From an uncultured Coprococcus sp. (GTDB lineage Bacteria; Bacillota; Clostridia; Lachnospirales; Lachnospiraceae), in contig URJI01000003.1 in NCBI GenBank assembly GCA_900548215.1, positions 1-64,000 of the forward strand: a stretch of DNA of 64,000 nucleotides. Direction: 5' to 3'. Shown here in pieces: positions 27,101 through 36,499 of the stretch (positions are counted from its first letter, which is position 1; the number at the start of each line of letters is the position of its first letter). A program made the position numbers and the translations under genes. The notes beneath the pieces are model-generated. The model searched no databases, was not told the DNA's origin, and worked only from the letters and a program-made list of their open reading frames with translations.

Positions 27101-30100
27101 TCACACCATCTGCATAAAGATTGACTTTGATACTCTCTGGTCTCTTGCCATCCTGATTGTCTGCATCATCCCAGGTCTTTGTTCCTGAAATCGTTATCTT
27201 CTCTGGTGTGTAGCTGTTCGTGATTATGAAACTGTTTGGTCCGTCCTCACTTACAACTGATGTATACTCACCGAGGCTGCCAACCTCTTTGACTGTATAT
27301 ACTATAGTCTGTCCGGCTTTCTTCTCATCAAGATCCGTCCATGCATATACCCAGTCCGTCGCCTCTGTAAGAGTTACAACATCGCCATATGCAACGCCGT
27401 CTGCATAGAGCTGAACGCTAACTGTCTCTAATCTCTTTCCGTCCCTGTTGTCATCATCATCCCAGACCTTGCCAACCTTAACCATTGTCTTGCCCGGTGT
27501 GTAACTGTTCTTGATGTTATATCCTGTAACCTCTGCTGTATATCCCTCTACATTATCTTCTGATACAGTGTATACGATCTTCTGACCGTTATTGTACTTT
27601 GGAAGATCCGTAAAGCTGTAATTCCAGTTGCCTGAAGCATCAGGCTCCACATCCTTGCTTGCATACTTTATGCCATCTGCATAGAGATTAACCTTTATGC
27701 TGGTTGGTCTTGTTCCATCCTGATTATCGCCATCATCCCAGGTCTTTGTTCCACTGATATCGATCGTCTCAGGTGTGTGTCTATTGGTTATCGTATAACC
27801 ATTCTCAGCATCACCGGTTATATCTGTGTCATATCCAGCAACAGCATCCTCAGTTACGGTGTATGTGATTTTGTGACCATTCTCATATTTTGGAAGACCG
27901 GTAAATGTAAACTCCCAATTATCCGCTGCTGTAATGGTCTTAGATTTCTTCTTCACGCCATTTGCAAGCAGGTTGACAGTGATACTTTCGTCTCTCATAC
28001 CATCCTGGTTATCTGCATCATCCCATACCTTTGTACCGCTGACCTGCGTTGTCTCCGGTACATAGCTGTTTGTGATGACAAATCCATCTGCCATATTGCC
28101 TGTAGGTTCACCTGATGTGTATCCCTCAGGAACCTCAGTCTCCTTTACGGTATATATGATCTTCTGTCCTGCACTATATATTGCAAGATTATCCCAGGTA
28201 TAAGTCCATCCGTCATCTGCTGTCAATGTGATCTCTTCTCCAACAGGAGTTCCATCTGCATAGAGCTGAACCTTTATACTGCCCGGTCTCTTGCCGTCCT
28301 GATTATCCGCATCGTCCCAGTTCTTTGTAACTGATATACTTGTCTTACCAGGTGTGTAACTATTTGTTACATTGTATCCATCTATTGCTGTTGAATAATT
28401 TTCAACTGCGTCCTCTGTGATCGTGTATACGATCTCCTGCTTGTTGCTGTATTTTGGAAGATCTGTGAAGCTGTACTTCCAGTTACCAGAAGCATCTGGC
28501 TCTACCTTTTTGCTTGCATACTTTACACCATCTGCAAACAGGTTGATATTTATGCTCTCAGGTCTCTTGCCATCCTGATTATCTGCGTCATCCCATGTCT
28601 TTGTTCCGCTAATCGCTATCTTCTCAGGTGTATAGCTGTTCGTGATCACAAATCCGTCTTCTGCGCTTCCAGTTGTCTCAGAAGTATAATCTCCAAGATC
28701 ACTTATCTCCTTTACAGTGTATGTGATCTTGTTACCATTCTTGTTGACATCAAGTCCTGTCCATGTATGCGCCCAGTTGTTGTCATCGCTCAGTTCAGCT
28801 TCTGAATCAGTTATAACATCCCCATCAGCAAGAAGAACAACCTTGACCTTGTCTGATCTCTTGCCATCCTGATTGTCTGCATCAACCCATTTCTTTGTGA
28901 CAGAAATCTGAGTTTTCTTAGGTGAATAGGTATTCTTGATGTTGTATCCGGAAACAGCCGTATCATATCCTTCAACATTTTCCTCTGATACTGTATAAGT
29001 TATCAAAGTTCCATCATTATATTTTGGAAGATCTGCAAAGCTGTATGTCCAATTGCCATCAGCATCAGGTGTTACTTCTTTGCTGGCTGTCTTTACACCA
29101 TTTGCAAGAAGATTGACTGTGATGCTGCCAGGTCTTGTTCCATCCTGATTATTACCGTCATCCCAGGTCTTTGTTCCACTTACATCAATTGTCTCAGGTG
29201 TATAACTGTTCGTAATGGTAAATCCATCCGTCATATTGCCTGTAGGTTCACCTGATGTGTATCCCTCAGGAATCTCAGTCTCCTTCACTGTATACGCAAT
29301 ATTATGACCAGCCTTCTTTACTGCAAGACCAGACCATGTATATGTCCAGCCATCGTCTGCTGTCAAAGTGATCTCTTCTCCAACAGGAGAACCATCAGCG
29401 TAGAGCTGAACCTTTATGCTCTCAGGTCTCTTGCCATCCTGATTATTCGCATCGTCCCAGTTCTTTGTCACTGATACGCTAGTCTTACCAGGTGTATAAC
29501 TGTTTGTTACATTGTATCCGTCTATTGCTGTTGAATAGTTTTCAACTGCATCCTCTGTAATCGTATATACGATCACCTGCTTATTGCTGTATTTTGGAAG
29601 ATCTGTGAAGCTGTACTTCCAATTGCCTGAAGCATCAGGCTCTACCTTCTTGCTTGCATACTTTACACCATTTGCAAGAAGATTGACTGTGATACTGCCA
29701 GGTCTTGTTCCATCCTGGTTGTCACCATCACTCCATGTCTTTGTTCCACTGATATTGATGGTCTCAGGTGTATGCTTGTTCAAGATATCATATCCTGTAA
29801 TCTCAGCATCGTATCCTGTAACCGCATCTTCCTTGACGCTGTACTTTATCTCATTGCCAGCCGAATCATACTTAGGAAGGCCTGTAAAACTGTATGTCCA
29901 CTCTCCTGTAATAGCATCTGGTGTCACAGCAACATTGTCCACCTCATCATCGCCATTCATCAGACGGACTGTGATGTTCTCTGGTCTCATGCCATCCTGA
30001 TCATCAGCATCATCCCATGTCTTTGTTCCACGGATGTCGACAAGCTCTTCATACTTGTTTACAAATGTTATAGCAGTTATATCCCCATCGATAACCGTCA

Positions 30101-33100
30101 CGTTATCTCCGATGGCTATTGTATTGCCATTCACTTCACATGTTACAGTGTGCTTGTAACCATCTATGTCTGCATTTGACTCTGTGACCGTATATGTTCC
30201 GGCTGGAGCGTTGTCAATCACGTAGCTTCCAAGTACAAACTGATCATATGATATATGGGTCACGCCCTCATATGACGCAGGACCTGTAATATCAAATGTT
30301 ATGGCTGCCTTCTGTGCATCTGTAAGTGAATCTCCGCCATCAAACATCTTGATGATCTGAAGTCTTCCAACATTGATTGTATTCGTAATCTTTACATCAG
30401 TTACAACGCCGTCAGAATCACGGGTTACGTCTACATCTCCTGTATAACCGCTTACCTCATTCTCAACAACTGTGTATTTGATAATGTTGCCGTCTGCATC
30501 TTTCTTGTCAAGATCCGTAAATGTACCGCTCCATCCGTTCTCTTCGCTAAGAACGATCTGCTTATCAGCGATTATATCTGATGTTCCATCAGCCTTCTCA
30601 ACAGCCAGATCAACAGTGACACTTGTCGGTCTCTTATTCAGCTTGTTATTGTTGTCGACCCATTCCTTTGTCACTGGAATCTCAGTCTTTTCAACTCGGA
30701 CAGTCTTATCTGTATTCGTAATGGTGATCATGCCATTTACTGTACCATTGTTGTTATATGACACCGCAAAGTTCTCATCTGAGAATTCCTCTTCAGCAAA
30801 ATAGAATAGATTCTTATTGTTACTGTCTACAACTGGCAGGGAAAGCTCACCACTTGTCCAGTTATTGCCCCTATTAAGTTTAACTGTTGCAACAGGTGTA
30901 CTGTTTTTATCATAACTCGAAGATACTGTTGATGAATATATTTTCACAACCAGATCGCCATCCACTGGAATGTTCTCATCTGAAAGTGTTGAATTATTTG
31001 CATCCTTCCACAGCTTCTTTACCTGTATCTTTCTGTCTTCCGGCTGATTACTTATAGGGAGATCGAAATCGGCAATCTTATCTTCTCCCATACTAGTACC
31101 GCTTAATATAGGATATTTGACATCATCTATACCTTCAAGTATAGGACCCTTCTTCGAGTCCGCATCAGCGTTAAGGTTGTAAATATATACAGGCTCATCA
31201 AGAGTCTTATATCCATCCGGTGCACTAACCTCAACAAGCTTATAATAGAAGTTATAATACAGACTTCTGAGTGTGAGCTTACCTTCTGCATTCGTGATTC
31301 GCTCTTCGCTCGTATCAGGCTCTATGAGATGCCAGCTTGTATCTGAAAGATCATCCGGTGATCCATATCTGTAAAGTTCAAATTCTGCTCCTTTAAGTTT
31401 TATTCCAGACATGACTGCATCAGTCTTGATTATTGTCAAATGGAACTGCTTAACCTTTGATACGTAATTAACTCCATCATCGTGTACTTCTGTCTCAACC
31501 CTGCTGCTGTCCGCAGAACTGACTGAACCAAGAATACCAACCTGGTTACTTATAGTAGTATCAAGTGCTCCTGTGTATGACAGAACATATTTATACTTTA
31601 ATATCAGTTTTGTAGAATCAGGCACATTGAGTGTCAGTGTAGATTTCTTGGCACTGTTATCATCTACATATGTATAACTGTACAGATTAGAAGGAACATT
31701 CCTTCCTGTGTCAGCATATACAAGCTGAAGTGAATCGGACTTAAGATATACATTATTAACTGATGCAGCAGATGAATAGTCATATGTGTCAACTACAGTA
31801 ACTGTTCCTGTTGTTCCAAGCGTTTTGCCATCTTCATTGATATTTACAGTATATTCTATGCTCTTTGTATTCTTATCAAATGATCCAGCTGTCTTTGACA
31901 TAGATGGCTTTGTTACAGTTACAGATGAGCTGTCGGTTTCTGTAGTCTTTGAGCCGTCTGATGATGTTATTGTTCCAGAACAATTGTTGACAAATGTCCT
32001 GTCATTCTCACTAATAGCAGCATCAACATCTGCATCTACCTTTACAGCATAGTACATCTCTATTTTGACTTTACTATCCCAGAAAGCCATGTCATCAATG
32101 CTGAAACTAAGCCTATTGCCATTAACAGATACATTCTTTACGTGATTTGAACCTTCCAAACCTGTTGAAGGATTGGTCTTATTGTCAGCATAATATGTTG
32201 CAAAATATACTCCATCAAGGCCTGAAACACACTCTCCCGTTCCATTTGGAAGTATCTCATTGCGGTGATTATTTATATACTGTGTATCAAGACTTGTTCC
32301 CTCAGGCAAAACGTCATAAAAATCAAGGACATCACCTTTTCCATATACAAAATTTTCGTTAAGAACTACTTTGTATATGAATACATTATCATCTTTTACA
32401 TATCCAACAATGCTGGACTTCTCGTCAACACCATTGCTAATGCTGTACTTCTTCACAATGGCTCCATGAGTCTTTTTCTTGACCACGTAAGAATCCGAAA
32501 CATCCTTTGATGAATTTGAAGTAGTAAATGTTCCATCATTCTTAGCTTCATAATTATCAGCATCAGTTTTTACTGTTGTTGAATATGTAAGCTCAATATT
32601 TTGAGCCTGTCCGTCGGCGTAATCAACATCCTTTAAGAATGTAATGACAAAGCCCATGATATCATAAGGATTACTTATACCCGAAAGATCATCAACAACT
32701 CGCTGATTCTCCCATCCACAAAATTCAGTTATCTGATAGCTCAACTTATAATCTGTGCCCTGAACCAAATCACCGACATGGATATTATTGATCTGTTCAT
32801 TCGTAAAATAGTGATCAGATCTGTCAACATCAGGCCACTTCTTGTCAATCTTATCTGAATATGTACTGCCTGCTGTTATCTTTCCTGAAATAGTAGTCTT
32901 CCATGCAAGTACGCTGCTATCATCACCATCTGTGATGCCAACAAATTTCTTTTTTACACCACCATTATCAATTTCTACTTTGTCATTTGCGCTGTCTGAA
33001 TCAGTTCCCTTAGTTATACCTACTTCGTTGTAATATGTATCAGTAAGCTTCTCACCCTCTGTGACAGCGGTCTCATATGTGAGAACAATCTTTGATCTGC

Positions 33101-34970
33101 GGTCGGAAAGTTCAATCTTATTAGTTCCATCTGTAAGATATACTTTACCGCCATCAAGAACTATTTTTGCCGGAAGAGAGATCTTTGTTGCTGAAGCTGT
33201 TCCGTTAATCTCTACGTCGCAATTCTTATCCTCATCAACTACATTATCATTCTTCTTATATATATCTGTGATAGTTACATCTGTAAGATCTTTCTTGTTG
33301 TCCTCATTTATAGTGATGGTCCATGTAATCTTGCTTCCATCTTCTGAAAGGGTACCTTTCTTTGATACCTTTGGAGTCTTCTTACCACCATTATAATCTA
33401 TATCTCTGTGTGATGTCTCTGTGGAAGTGTTCTTACCATCATCTGCTGTCGCAGTATTATCCGAATTCACCTTGACGGTACCAACGCCATCATCAATATC
33501 ATATATGACAATATCATAACTTATCTCATACTGATTGTTCGCATCAAGCTTTGGAAGCGTTCCGGTAAGCACCTGACCATCATTTGCAATATCTCCATCA
33601 GGTCCTTTCACATAATTCTCATCAGTGAGGATCGTGTCCTGCCAATTATTCAGATTCTTTTTCTTTACAATTATATTCTGGACTTTTCTTTTGGCGTTTG
33701 ATCCAAGTCTGGAATCAAGCTCACCTGATATAACATCATTGAGATCAATATCACCATCCGTTCCGTACTCAGAACTTATTACAAGATTATAATTAAATGT
33801 AATCGTTCTGTTCTCAGAATCAGCCGTCACGTTAGAAACACTTTTCTTGAGCTTAAGATCTGTAGCACCATCTTTTACATATTTATATGATTTGTTTGTC
33901 TGCTCAGAATCACTTACTGTATTGTTGTCCACATCAGCCTGATTTTTCTGATTCAGATTTACGATGTCCTGTCCAAGATCACCAACTTCACTCTTTACCG
34001 TGTATGTAACTTTGTAAGACTGCTTTGCACCAAGATTTGGAAGTGTTCCGGAAATCGTGGCCGAACTACTGTCATAGGAAAGTTTCGACGAAATATCATT
34101 TCCTGATGGATCTACAACTTTTATGTTAACCACATCAGGAAGCACCCCTGTCAGATCATTCGATATAACATCTTTAAATATGAGATCAGGAGTTGTCCCC
34201 TCAGCTGATGCTGTTCCATGTTTTGAAGAAACTTCTACAGTGTAATCAAAATATACATAACCATCATCAGGATTTGCTGTATATCCGTTTGAAGCAGACT
34301 TCATCAAATCTACGTCAGGTTTGAAGTCAACTGGTACGTTGACAGTAATCTTGCTTGTAAACTTATTCTCAATTTCATTCTTTTCATTGTATTTTGAGAG
34401 ATCTAATGTTACCCATGCGGAGAAGCTCGCATCAAGCTCGACATTCTCAACAAGCTTATCCTTAAATATAATAGTAGTAAGAATGCCGTCTACAACTGAA
34501 TATGAACCAATCTGCACGCCATCCTTTGATATCGGTTTGTCATACACATTGTTACCGATCTTTATATTATCAGGAAGCTTATACGTAAATGAAGCATCCT
34601 CTCCCGATGCTATGATCGCATTGACCGTATCAATGTCAAAAGTGATATCCATAGCCATCTGTGTTGTTGTTCCCTGTTTTGTTGAATCGTTAGGGTCAAG
34701 CGGAAGCTTATATATCTTATGGCTTGTATTGCTTGAACCATATACCTTACCATCAGCACCTTGAATTATTACGCCGGTGATATATTTGTCCATCTCTCCC
34801 ATATTCTGCGCATCTGACAGCAAAGCTATCGAATCTGTCGGGGTTGCGCTTTCATTCCCTGTTCTTGCTTCAGCTGCACTTGTCCAACTATAATTAGAAG
34901 GTGAGATCAACGTTGTGATCATAACAACAGCCAACAGCAAAGCTATGAGTTTCTTTGTAGTCTTCGTCAT
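24189..34970 (-). CDS. Giant sortase-anchored Cna-B repeat adhesin (3593 aa)
   Basis: A signal peptide occupies about residues 1-33. Residues 35-1170 are several beta-rich adhesive repeats resembling isopeptide-forming fimbrial adhesin domains. A SpaA-like domain (about 1180-1300) and two diverged Cna-B domains follow. A DUF5979-like domain (about 1535-1640) leads into fifteen tandem Cna-B domains of about 94 residues (1643-3060), another DUF5979-like domain and three SpaA-like domains (to about 3500). Last come a Thr/Glu stalk (ETT units), the sorting signal HPDTGD, a hydrophobic helix and the tail KRKKDKQSNQ. Cna-B units keep Lys (TKTW), Glu (YTVxE) and Asn (TNSY), the residues that form intramolecular isopeptide bonds. 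The protein is a stalked, wall-linked adhesin. No sortase gene is in the window. It is monocistronic. Confidence 0.93.
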   Translation of the reverse strand: MTKTTKKLIALLLAVVMITTLISPSNYSWTSAAEARTGNESATPTDSIALLSDAQNMGEMDKYITGVIIQGADGKVYGSSNTSHKIYKLPLDPNDSTKQGTTTQMAMDITFDIDTVNAIIASGEDASFTYKLPDNIKIGNNVYDKPISKDGVQIGSYSVVDGILTTIIFKDKLVENVELDASFSAWVTLDLSKYNEKNEIENKFTSKITVNVPVDFKPDVDLMKSASNGYTANPDDGYVYFDYTVEVSSKHGTASAEGTTPDLIFKDVISNDLTGVLPDVVNIKVVDPSGNDISSKLSYDSSSATISGTLPNLGAKQSYKVTYTVKSEVGDLGQDIVNLNQKNQADVDNNTVSDSEQTNKSYKYVKDGATDLKLKKSVSNVTADSENRTITFNYNLVISSEYGTDGDIDLNDVISGELDSRLGSNAKRKVQNIIVKKKNLNNWQDTILTDENYVKGPDGDIANDGQVLTGTLPKLDANNQYEISYDIVIYDIDDGVGTVKVNSDNTATADDGKNTSTETSHRDIDYNGGKKTPKVSKKGTLSEDGSKITWTITINEDNKKDLTDVTITDIYKKNDNVVDEDKNCDVEINGTASATKISLPAKIVLDGGKVYLTDGTNKIELSDRRSKIVLTYETAVTEGEKLTDTYYNEVGITKGTDSDSANDKVEIDNGGVKKKFVGITDGDDSSVLAWKTTISGKITAGSTYSDKIDKKWPDVDRSDHYFTNEQINNIHVGDLVQGTDYKLSYQITEFCGWENQRVVDDLSGISNPYDIMGFVITFLKDVDYADGQAQNIELTYSTTVKTDADNYEAKNDGTFTTSNSSKDVSDSYVVKKKTHGAIVKKYSISNGVDEKSSIVGYVKDDNVFIYKVVLNENFVYGKGDVLDFYDVLPEGTSLDTQYINNHRNEILPNGTGECVSGLDGVYFATYYADNKTNPSTGLEGSNHVKNVSVNGNRLSFSIDDMAFWDSKVKIEMYYAVKVDADVDAAISENDRTFVNNCSGTITSSDGSKTTETDSSSVTVTKPSMSKTAGSFDKNTKSIEYTVNINEDGKTLGTTGTVTVVDTYDYSSAASVNNVYLKSDSLQLVYADTGRNVPSNLYSYTYVDDNSAKKSTLTLNVPDSTKLILKYKYVLSYTGALDTTISNQVGILGSVSSADSSRVETEVHDDGVNYVSKVKQFHLTIIKTDAVMSGIKLKGAEFELYRYGSPDDLSDTSWHLIEPDTSEERITNAEGKLTLRSLYYNFYYKLVEVSAPDGYKTLDEPVYIYNLNADADSKKGPILEGIDDVKYPILSGTSMGEDKIADFDLPISNQPEDRKIQVKKLWKDANNSTLSDENIPVDGDLVVKIYSSTVSSSYDKNSTPVATVKLNRGNNWTSGELSLPVVDSNNKNLFYFAEEEFSDENFAVSYNNNGTVNGMITITNTDKTVRVEKTEIPVTKEWVDNNNKLNKRPTSVTVDLAVEKADGTSDIIADKQIVLSEENGWSGTFTDLDKKDADGNIIKYTVVENEVSGYTGDVDVTRDSDGVVTDVKITNTINVGRLQIIKMFDGGDSLTDAQKAAITFDITGPASYEGVTHISYDQFVLGSYVIDNAPAGTYTVTESNADIDGYKHTVTCEVNGNTIAIGDNVTVIDGDITAITFVNKYEELVDIRGTKTWDDADDQDGMRPENITVRLMNGDDEVDNVAVTPDAITGEWTYSFTGLPKYDSAGNEIKYSVKEDAVTGYDAEITGYDILNKHTPETINISGTKTWSDGDNQDGTRPGSITVNLLANGVKYASKKVEPDASGNWKYSFTDLPKYSNKQVIVYTITEDAVENYSTAIDGYNVTNSYTPGKTSVSVTKNWDDANNQDGKRPESIKVQLYADGSPVGEEITLTADDGWTYTWSGLAVKKAGHNIAYTVKETEIPEGYTSGEPTGNMTDGFTITNSYTPETIDVSGTKTWDDGNNQDGTRPGSITVNLLANGVKTASKEVTPDADGNWTYSFADLPKYNDGTLITYTVSEENVEGYDTAVSGYNIKNTYSPKKTQISVTKKWVDADNQDGKRSDKVKVVLLADGDVITDSEAELSDDNNWAHTWTGLDVNKNGNKITYTVKEISDLGDYTSETTGSAEDGFVITNSYTPEKIAISGTKTWDDADNQDGKRPESININLFADGVKYASKKVEPDASGNWKYSFTDLPKYSNKQEIVYTITEDAVENYSTAIDGYNVTNSYTPGKTSISVTKNWDDADNQDGKRPGSIKVQLYADGTPVGEEITLTADDGWTYTWDNLAIYSAGQKIIYTVKETEVPEGYTSGEPTGNMADGFVITNSYVPETTQVSGTKVWDDADNQDGMRDESITVNLLANGVKKKSKTITAADNWEFTFTGLPKYENGHKITYTVTEDAVAGYDTDITGDAENGYTITNRHTPETIDISGTKTWDDGDNQDGTRPTSIKVNLYADGIKYASKDVEPDASGNWNYSFTDLPKYNNGQKIVYTVSEDNVEGYTAEVTGYNIKNSYTPGKTMVKVGKVWDDDDNRDGKRLETVSVQLYADGVAYGDVVTLTEATDWVYAWTDLDEKKAGQTIVYTVKEVGSLGEYTSVVSEDGPNSFIITNSYTPEKITISGTKTWDDADNQDGKRPESIKVNLYADGVKYADKVVEPDASGNWKYSFTDLPKYSNGQKIVYTVTEDNVDGYTAEVTGYNIKNSYTPGKTMVKVSKIWDDDNNRDGKRFETVNVQLYADGVAYGEAVALTEAMGWTYTWTDLDEKKAGQTIVYTVKEVGSLGEYTSVVSEDGPNSFIITNSYTPEKITISGTKTWDDADNQDGKRPESIKVNLLADGVKYADKVVEPDASGNWKYSFTDLPKYSNGQKIKYTISENEVADYSSEVTGYDIKNSYTPGKTSVKVTKVWNDADNQDGKRAPSVKVVLLADGNRVAGSETTLSESNNWTTTWSGLDEKKAGNTIVYRVKELTTIDGYSTDLRFIDNGEFEVENTHIPSKVSVSGIKTWDDDNNRDNQRPDEITVKLLADGQVVDSKTVTAAGDWKYEFDNLDEYKDGQKIVYTVEETPVTGYYASVDGYDITNTYKPNNIKLTKTINGDVAPDDVAHNITFNVTGDNGYSKTIKLTDPDVKDLGNGKYEIMLVNVPNGRYTVEETAYTYDGSAVSVTYTVDGTDGDGDKTPSIRLTNGKDTDVQFVDTYRLGSISFTKAGLYKESCAENADDLKMLDGVEFALYSADDTDLANEIATAKSVGGTVVFDNLKTGTYLIKEKSAEGGYIIDDTVYTAEVTADSEEPASLNGVENNTLVNDLPRTDIKISKVSEEDNGVKLPNSVYGLYKKDENGEDELIAKATTDENGELKFEGILVDTEYVIKEIQSPDGYYVSEKPISIKFIKDDNGNVIVDSFDSGVNPDSGKATVIIDNNGNITWLEPTVKYLFDKVDEDGVPLKGATLRLEDADGKMVDEWITDGHSYEIVGVLAAGQTYTLREIKAPSGYDLAKDIEFTVSDDKVAAGEDTVVTITMVDKKTTTTETTETTETTETTETTETTQTTETTETTETTETTETTQTTETTQTTEVTTEDKHHPDTGDQVPIIPIALILFVSLGGCGCIVIYKRKKDKQSNQ
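24345..24480 (-). repeat. Thr-Glu-Thr stalk repeat of the adhesin
   Basis: A run of 9-bp units coding ETT (with occasional QTT) spans about 45 residues just before the sorting signal. It is low complexity and prone to in-frame slippage, and acts as a flexible or O-glycosylatable wall-spanning stalk by analogy with other wall proteins. Confidence 0.9.
25785..30055 (-). repeat. Fifteen tandem Cna-B domain repeats, mostly alternating types A and B
   Basis: Units of about 280-290 bp alternate between type A (ISGTKTWDDADNQDGKRPES ... PKYSNGQKIVYTV) and type B (VKVSKIWDDDNNRDGKR ... YTVKEVGSLGEYTS), in the order AABABABAABABABA from N- to C-terminus. Copies are close to identical at DNA level in places: the block at 26620-26850 recurs 567 bp later at 27187-27417, which indicates recent duplication of an A/B couplet (189 residues). 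Confidence 0.9.
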
Positions 34971-35053
34971 ATTCTCATTACCTCTTTCCTTATAATCTGA
35001 TCATAATCATCTATCCCCGGATGTCAGAACAGACTCTCCCCATAGACGACATT

Positions 35054-35105
35054 ATTATAGTTCAATGTATCATAACACTAAGTAATTGTAAACAGTTTGT
35101 AAACA
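35054..35105 (-). promoter_or_regulatory. Adhesin promoter with two 9-bp direct repeats upstream of the -35
   Basis: Minus-strand TTAGTG (35076-35081), a 16-bp spacer and TATAAT (35054-35059) form a promoter with a weak -35. Directly upstream are two copies of TGTTTACAA (35086-35094 and 35097-35105), 11 bp apart start to start, one helical turn. This placement fits an activator that compensates for the weak -35. The regulator is unknown. Confidence 0.55.
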
Positions 35106-35156
35106 AAAAAACAATTTTTAAGAAATATTTGTTCACATTTGTCCTAATTTCTATTT

Positions 35157-36146
35157 TTATAGTTCACTTTTTCTATCCCTGTTTAACAGTTCTGTGAGTG
35201 CCTCTTTTGCTGTCATACCATTGAAAAGCACATTATTTACAGCTTCAACAATCGGCATTTCAACACCATATTTTCTTGCAAGAGCAAGTGTAGCTTTTGC
35301 CGAGTAGACGCCCTCAACAACCATCTTTACTTCAGCCATCGCCTCCTCATATGTCTTTCCCTGTCCTATGAGATATCCGGCATTTCTGTTCCGGCTATGA
35401 AGTGATGTACATGTTACGATGAGATCCCCCATGCCAGAAAGTCCTGAAAGGGTCTTTACATCAGCGCCCATTGCCAGCCCCAGTCTCATAATCTCTGCCA
35501 TTCCACGTGTCATGAGCGCAGCTTTTGTATTGTCTCCAAGGCCAAGGCCATCAGATATTCCGGCTGCAAGCGCGATGACGTTCTTCACTGAACCTCCAAG
35601 TTCAATTCCCGTAACATCTGTGCTTGTATAAACTCTGAAATAATCATTCATAAATGCATTCTGGACTATCTTGGCAATCTCAATATCACGGGCTCCTGCA
35701 ACTACCGTGGTAGGTATTTCTCTGCCAACCTCTTCAGCATGAGACGGACCTGACAAAACTGCAACATGTGCCTGCGGAATCTCCGACTCAATAATCTCCA
35801 CAAGTGCCATAAGAGTTGACTCCTCAATACCCTTACTTACATTCACAATCAGCTGCCCTTCTTGTACATATCCGGCAACGCTCCTGGCTGTACTTCTGAC
35901 AAATGGTGAAGGGACGGCACACACTACCATATCCTGTCCCATAACAGCACTCGAGGCATCTGTTGTATAATCTATGCTGTTGTTTAATATAACGCCCGGC
36001 AGCCTGTCTCTCTGCTCATGAAACTCTCTGAGCATGGCAACCTCTCTTTCATCTATAGACCAAACGATCACCTCGTGACCATTTCCAGCCAGTAAATTAG
36101 CCAGTGCGGACCCCCAGCCGCCTGCTCCAAGAACACCAATTTTCAT
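35157..36146 (-). CDS. gpsA: Glycerol-3-phosphate dehydrogenase [NAD(P)+]
   Basis: This cytoplasmic enzyme reduces dihydroxyacetone phosphate to sn-glycerol-3-phosphate, the backbone of phospholipids. It is 329 residues from the ATG at 36146 (GGAGG, 9-bp spacing). It has the N-terminal dinucleotide motif GAGGWGSALA, the SGPSHAEEVG and GSVKNVIALAAG motifs, and the signature SGLSGMGDLIVTC. The next step, acylation by PlsY, is encoded just upstream, but a terminator and a promoter-like sequence separate them, so gpsA is probably its own unit. The frame begins at a TTG two codons upstream, which is less likely as a start. Confidence 0.96.
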   Translation of the reverse strand: MKIGVLGAGGWGSALANLLAGNGHEVIVWSIDEREVAMLREFHEQRDRLPGVILNNSIDYTTDASSAVMGQDMVVCAVPSPFVRSTARSVAGYVQEGQLIVNVSKGIEESTLMALVEIIESEIPQAHVAVLSGPSHAEEVGREIPTTVVAGARDIEIAKIVQNAFMNDYFRVYTSTDVTGIELGGSVKNVIALAAGISDGLGLGDNTKAALMTRGMAEIMRLGLAMGADVKTLSGLSGMGDLIVTCTSLHSRNRNAGYLIGQGKTYEEAMAEVKMVVEGVYSAKATLALARKYGVEMPIVEAVNNVLFNGMTAKEALTELLNRDRKSEL

Positions 36147-36315
36147 TATCAAGTACCTCCATCTATCCTTTTAAGTATTCTTTTACCGATGTATTACATC
36201 TTGCACTGTCTTAACGATTAAAGACATTCTTATATTTTACTATTTTTTCTTAATTGAATCTAGATGTTATAGCAAAGTTATTGATATAAGTTTGATATTT
36301 TTAAAATTCAGGCTA

Positions 36316-36345
36316 TTATTACGGCAATATTGCATGTTATGTCAA
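36316..36345 (-). promoter_or_regulatory. Possible gpsA promoter in the 309-bp A/T-rich gap
   Basis: Minus-strand TTGACA (36340-36345), 18 bp, TAATAA (36316-36321). It would give a leader of about 160 nt. Nothing else is recognised in 36147-36454: no ORF with a ribosome site and no known riboswitch core. Confidence 0.4.
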
Positions 36346-36454
36346 CTCACTTTTTCTGAACCAAGCATTTTGTATAGTAAAATCAAATACATACTCAATC
36401 ACATAATTTTAATTAGTGTTTTTCATATTAATATTCATAAAAAAGACAATATAA

Positions 36455-36487
36455 AAGACGGTGATATCAAAACAATACCACCGTCTT
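36455..36487 (-). terminator. Terminator after plsY
   Basis: Arms AAGACGGTG / CACCGTCTT, extended inside by TAT/ATA, are followed on the minus strand by TTTTATATTG, 12 bp past the plsY stop. It ends the long housekeeping operon read from lepB to plsY. Confidence 0.85.
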
Positions 36488-36499
36488 ATAAAATCTAAA

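Noticed and set aside
24300..34800. Many long open frames on the plus strand opposite the adhesin gene.
   Set aside because: They are shadows of a repetitive, codon-biased minus-strand gene. None has a ribosome site or a recognisable domain.
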